NCBI GenBank assembly: GCA_947174615.1
Contig: CAMWJQ010000163.1
Coordinates: forward strand, 1 to 8,414
Length of the DNA stretch: 8,414 nucleotides
Source of the DNA: an uncultured Lachnospiraceae bacterium
Lineage (GTDB): Bacteria; Bacillota; Clostridia; Lachnospirales; Lachnospiraceae
Direction: 5' to 3'
Position 1 is the stretch's first letter; every line of letters starts with the position of its first letter. Under the pieces are notes generated by a model that saw only the letters and a program-made list of their open reading frames with translations, did not search any database and was not told the origin of the DNA. Both the position numbers and the translations under genes were made by a program. This document shows, one piece after another, positions 6,036-8,414 of this stretch.

Positions 6036-6281
6036 CTATTTTTCAATCCCTGCAGCCTTGAAAATTTTAGAAACGACCTCTGTCGGCTGTGCGCCGTTTG
6101 ACAACCACTTCTTTGCGAGCTCCTCATTTACCTTAAACTCGCTTGGATCTGTGTTTGGATTGTATGTGCCGATCTCCTCAATGCACTTTCCGTCTCTGGG
6201 TGATCTCGAATCTGCTACAATGATTCTATAGATAGGAGCTTTCTTCTGACCCATTCTTCTTAATCTGATTTTTACTGCCAT
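6036..6281 (-). CDS. rpsP: 30S ribosomal protein S16
   Basis: The 81-residue protein begins MAVKIRLRRMGQKKAPIYRI, the standard S16 N-terminus, followed by ADSRSPRDGKCIEEIGTYNP (23-42) and the C-terminal region AKKWLSNGAQPTEVV. S16 binds 16S rRNA early in 30S assembly. A GAGGTG sequence precedes the ATG by about seven bases. The gene lies 52 AT-rich bases after ffh and 28 before khpA, the common Firmicute arrangement. Confidence 0.97.
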   Translation of the reverse strand: MAVKIRLRRMGQKKAPIYRIIVADSRSPRDGKCIEEIGTYNPNTDPSEFKVNEELAKKWLSNGAQPTEVVSKIFKAAGIEK

Positions 6282-6333
6282 TTTTCTTCACCTCATAAAT
6301 CTTTCTTTTATTGTTTATTAAAATATTAATGTA

Positions 6334-7692
6334 TTAAAAAGGAAGTTTAAATCTTCCCTTTTTACCTCCGCCAAAACCTCCCATCATTCCCGGGAGCTGC
6401 TTCATCATCTTCTGAGACTGCTCAAACTGCTTGATGAAACGGTTAACCACTGCAATATCCACGCCTGCACCTTTGGCAATCCGGTGTTTCCGGCTCGGAT
6501 TCAACAACCTCGGGTCCTTGCGCTCTGCGGGTGTCATGGACAATACGATCGCCTCCATGCGCGCAAGCTGCTTGTCGTCCACTGCTGCCTCGATATCACT
6601 CGCCTTGATTCCCATACCGGGCATCATGCCAAGAATACTCGACAGACCGCCAAGCTTTTTCATCTGACTCATACTCTCAAGATAATCTTCAAAGTCAAAT
6701 TTGCCCTTTTTCAGACGCGAAGCCATCTCCTTTTCCTTCTCCGCATCCATGTCAAGATTTGCCTCGGCAACCTTGTCAATCAGCGTGAGGACATCTCCCA
6801 TACCCAGAATACGGTTTGCCATCCTATCTGGATAGAACTGCTCCATGTCTGTCAGCTTTTCGCCGGTACTTACAAATAAGATCGGTTTTCCTGTGACCGC
6901 CTTTACCGAAAGCGCCGCGCCGCCTCTGGTATCGCCATCCATCTTCGAGAGAATGACACCGCTCACACCTACCTTATCATCAAATTCTTTCGCCACATTG
7001 ACAGCATCCTGTCCAGTCATGGCATCCACCACCAATAGGGACTGATGCACCTCGACATTCGCCTTGATCTCCTGCAACTCTGCCATCATTTCCTCATCTA
7101 TATGCAGACGCCCGGCAGTATCTATAATCACAACGTTGTTATTATTCTTTGCCGCATGTTCCAGTGACGCCTTTACGATATCGACAGGTTTATGATTCGT
7201 TCCCATCGAAAAAAAGTCCGCCTGCTGTTTGTCTGCATTTACCTTCAGCTGCTCTATTGCAGCCGGTCTGTAGATGTCACACGCCACAAGCAATGGCTTC
7301 TTGCCCTTTAACTTCAATTTTCCGGCAATTTTTGCCGCAGCAGTCGTCTTGCCTGCACCCTGCAGACCGCACATCATGATCACGGTCATCGCCTTGCCGG
7401 GCTGCAATTCCAGCTCTGTTGTGTCAGATCCCATCAAGGCTACCATTTCCTCGTTCACAATCTTGATAACCATCTGTCCGGGATTCAAGCCATTCATAAC
7501 ATCGGAGCCTATCGCACGCTCCTCCACGGACTTGACAAACTGCTTTACGACTTTAAAGTTTACATCCGCCTCAAGAAGTGCCATCTTGACTTCCTTGAGC
7601 GCCGACTTCACATCTGCTTCCGTCAGACGACCCTTGCTTCTTAAATTTTTAAATACATTCTGAAGTTTATCCGTTAAGCTCTCAAATGCCAT
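6334..7692 (-). CDS. ffh: Signal recognition particle protein, SRP54-type GTPase
   Basis: Ffh binds 4.5S/scRNA and signal sequences of nascent membrane proteins, and delivers ribosomes to FtsY at the membrane. The 452 residues show the N domain (1-95), the G domain with P-loop GLQGAGKTT (109-117), DIYRPAAIEQL (139-149), DTAGRLHIDEEMM (191-203), SKMDGDTRGGAALS (249-262) and the M domain (about 325-452). The M domain contains the methionine-rich MSQMKKLGG and MMPGMG segments, the SRP-RNA-binding SRKHRIAKGAG (400-410) and a Met/Gly-rich tail. Length and motifs are normal. The ATG at 7692 is 4 bases after the ylxM stop, with GGAGGAG inside the ylxM end, so the two are translationally linked. Confidence 0.98.
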   Translation of the reverse strand: MAFESLTDKLQNVFKNLRSKGRLTEADVKSALKEVKMALLEADVNFKVVKQFVKSVEERAIGSDVMNGLNPGQMVIKIVNEEMVALMGSDTTELELQPGKAMTVIMMCGLQGAGKTTAAAKIAGKLKLKGKKPLLVACDIYRPAAIEQLKVNADKQQADFFSMGTNHKPVDIVKASLEHAAKNNNNVVIIDTAGRLHIDEEMMAELQEIKANVEVHQSLLVVDAMTGQDAVNVAKEFDDKVGVSGVILSKMDGDTRGGAALSVKAVTGKPILFVSTGEKLTDMEQFYPDRMANRILGMGDVLTLIDKVAEANLDMDAEKEKEMASRLKKGKFDFEDYLESMSQMKKLGGLSSILGMMPGMGIKASDIEAAVDDKQLARMEAIVLSMTPAERKDPRLLNPSRKHRIAKGAGVDIAVVNRFIKQFEQSQKMMKQLPGMMGGFGGGKKGRFKLPF

Positions 7693-7696
7693 CCGA

Positions 7697-8053
7697 TCAA
7701 AGCTCCTCCATTATTTCATTCGACAATCGTTTTATCTGCTCATCATCCGTAAGCTGGTTAATCTGTTGGATATTTTGCTTGATCTTAGAGAACTTTTCCA
7801 CCAGACGAAGTTTTGTTTCGTATTCCACTAATATCTTGTCGCACCGCCTGATCAGGTCATGTACGCCCTGACGGCTGATTCCCTGCTCGTCCGCAATCTC
7901 ACTCAGGGACAAGTCATGAAAGATCGCATCTTCATACAGTTTCTTCTGATGTGGTGTCAGAAGATCACCATAAAAATCATAGAGCATACCCTTATATTCC
8001 CGTTTTTTCAATCCATTTACTGCATTTTCTTCTGCCAGATTCCCTGTTTCCAT
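7697..8053 (-). CDS. ylxM: YlxM/p13-like HTH protein, SRP partner
   Basis: A 118-residue protein with a sigma-70 region-4-like helix-turn-helix: DFYGDLLTPHQKKLYEDAIF (26-45), then LSLSEIADEQGISRQGVHDL (48-67), followed by a long charged helix. The UPF0122/YlxM family is almost always encoded just before ffh and is thought to act with the SRP pathway, although its biochemical job is poorly defined. The frame is open to 8155, but that would put the promoter inside the gene. The ATG at 8053 (METGNLAEEN) has GGAGG seven bases upstream and is chosen. It is the first gene of the unit driven from 8091-8119. Confidence 0.93.
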   Translation of the reverse strand: METGNLAEENAVNGLKKREYKGMLYDFYGDLLTPHQKKLYEDAIFHDLSLSEIADEQGISRQGVHDLIRRCDKILVEYETKLRLVEKFSKIKQNIQQINQLTDDEQIKRLSNEIMEEL

Positions 8054-8090
8054 GCCACTTCCTCCGCTCTTATTGTTATGCGACTTTATT

Positions 8091-8119
8091 AGAATACTAC
8101 AAAAGGTGATGGGTGTCAA
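8091..8119 (-). promoter_or_regulatory. Sigma-A promoter of the ylxM-ffh-rpsP-khpA unit
   Basis: On the minus strand a perfect TTGACA (8114-8119) is followed after 17 bases by TATTCT (8091-8096, 4 of 6 consensus). The start of transcription would be near 8084, giving a leader of about 30 bases before the ylxM ATG, too short for a riboswitch. Confidence 0.8.
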
Positions 8120-8198
8120 GCAATTTTTCTTTACAAGATTAAAATTACGCTTCAAAACTGTAAATCCTTTGCTCTTCTAAGCCTCACCACCTAAGTAT

Positions 8199-8414
8199 TT
8201 ATTTCCAGTATCGCCTCATAAGTTCTTCCGTTTCCTGCTCGCTTTTTTCATATTTCACCATAAACGACTTTTTTACTTCCTCTCTGGATATCCCTAACTC
8301 TTTTGCAAATGTTATTGCTCCTTCCAGTTCTCCTTCACTCCTGCCTTGTATTCTGCCCTCGCTTCTGCTCTCTTCCCTCATTTCCTGTATTGCAAGACAC
8401 ATATCCACCGACTC
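8199..8414 (-). CDS. C-terminal tail of an Rpn-family PD-(D/E)XK nuclease / transposase-like protein (runs off the right edge)
   Basis: The frame is open from the window edge to a TAA at 8199-8201, 71 residues. The segment MCLAIQEMREESRSEGRIQG, then the repeated RSEGELEG, then a helical tail AITFAKELGISREEVKKSF and EELMRRYW is the typical ending of Rpn (PDDEXK_2) family proteins. The catalytic nuclease domain would lie outside the window. No start codon with a ribosome binding site is visible here, and a GTG at 8408 is internal. The family is linked to recombination-promoting DNA cleavage and is variable between strains, so this may be an accessory gene beside the conserved ffh unit. About 145 bases separate it from ylxM; no clear terminator is seen between them. 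Confidence 0.7.
   Translation of the reverse strand, partial: ESVDMCLAIQEMREESRSEGRIQGRSEGELEGAITFAKELGISREEVKKSFMVKYEKSEQETEELMRRYWK

Noticed and set aside
8054..8155. Longer ylxM start at 8155
   Set aside because: The extension covers the TTGACA/TATTCT promoter and is not YlxM-like; GGAGG precedes the ATG at 8053.

Overview
The window looks like chromosomal DNA from a Clostridia-type Firmicute, most likely a member of the Lachnospiraceae. This is inferred from protein sequence style (for example the TrmD, CoaE and Ffh wording), the strong purine-rich Shine-Dalgarno sequences and the ylxM-ffh-rpsP-KH-rimM-trmD order. Every gene I can support lies on the minus strand, so the biological reading order is from the right end (8414) to the left end (1). 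No rRNA, tRNA, CRISPR array or intact insertion sequence is visible, and no gap between genes exceeds about 150 bases.

Right part (8414 to about 5740): the C-terminal tail of an Rpn/PD-(D/E)XK-type nuclease enters from the right edge. A near-consensus sigma-A promoter (TTGACA, 17 bases, TATTCT) then drives ylxM, ffh, rpsP and khpA. These code for the signal recognition particle GTPase and its small HTH partner, ribosomal protein S16 and a KH-domain RNA-binding protein. A 14-bp perfect stem with a T-rich tail right after khpA is a convincing terminator.

Middle (about 5740 to 4400): rimM and trmD (16S maturation and tRNA m1G37 methylation) form a tight pair behind a leader that holds an unusual imperfect palindrome. 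rplS, which usually follows trmD, is not there.

Left part (4400 to 1): a small zf-HC2 anti-sigma-like membrane protein with its own candidate promoter is followed by polA, coaE and the first 188 codons of an FtsA-like ATPase, closely spaced and probably one transcript. Two points stand out. First, the PolA has an intact polymerase domain, but its 5' nuclease domain has lost most of its metal-binding acidic residues through substitutions and in-frame deletions, and its 3'-5' exonuclease site is also degenerate. Second, the gaps before polA and before coaE carry two copies of one roughly 40-bp hairpin-bearing repeat. Its end supplies the Shine-Dalgarno sequence, and in coaE the start codon too, and it also forms the last codons and stop of the anti-sigma-like gene. 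These two are the best candidates for something not previously described.
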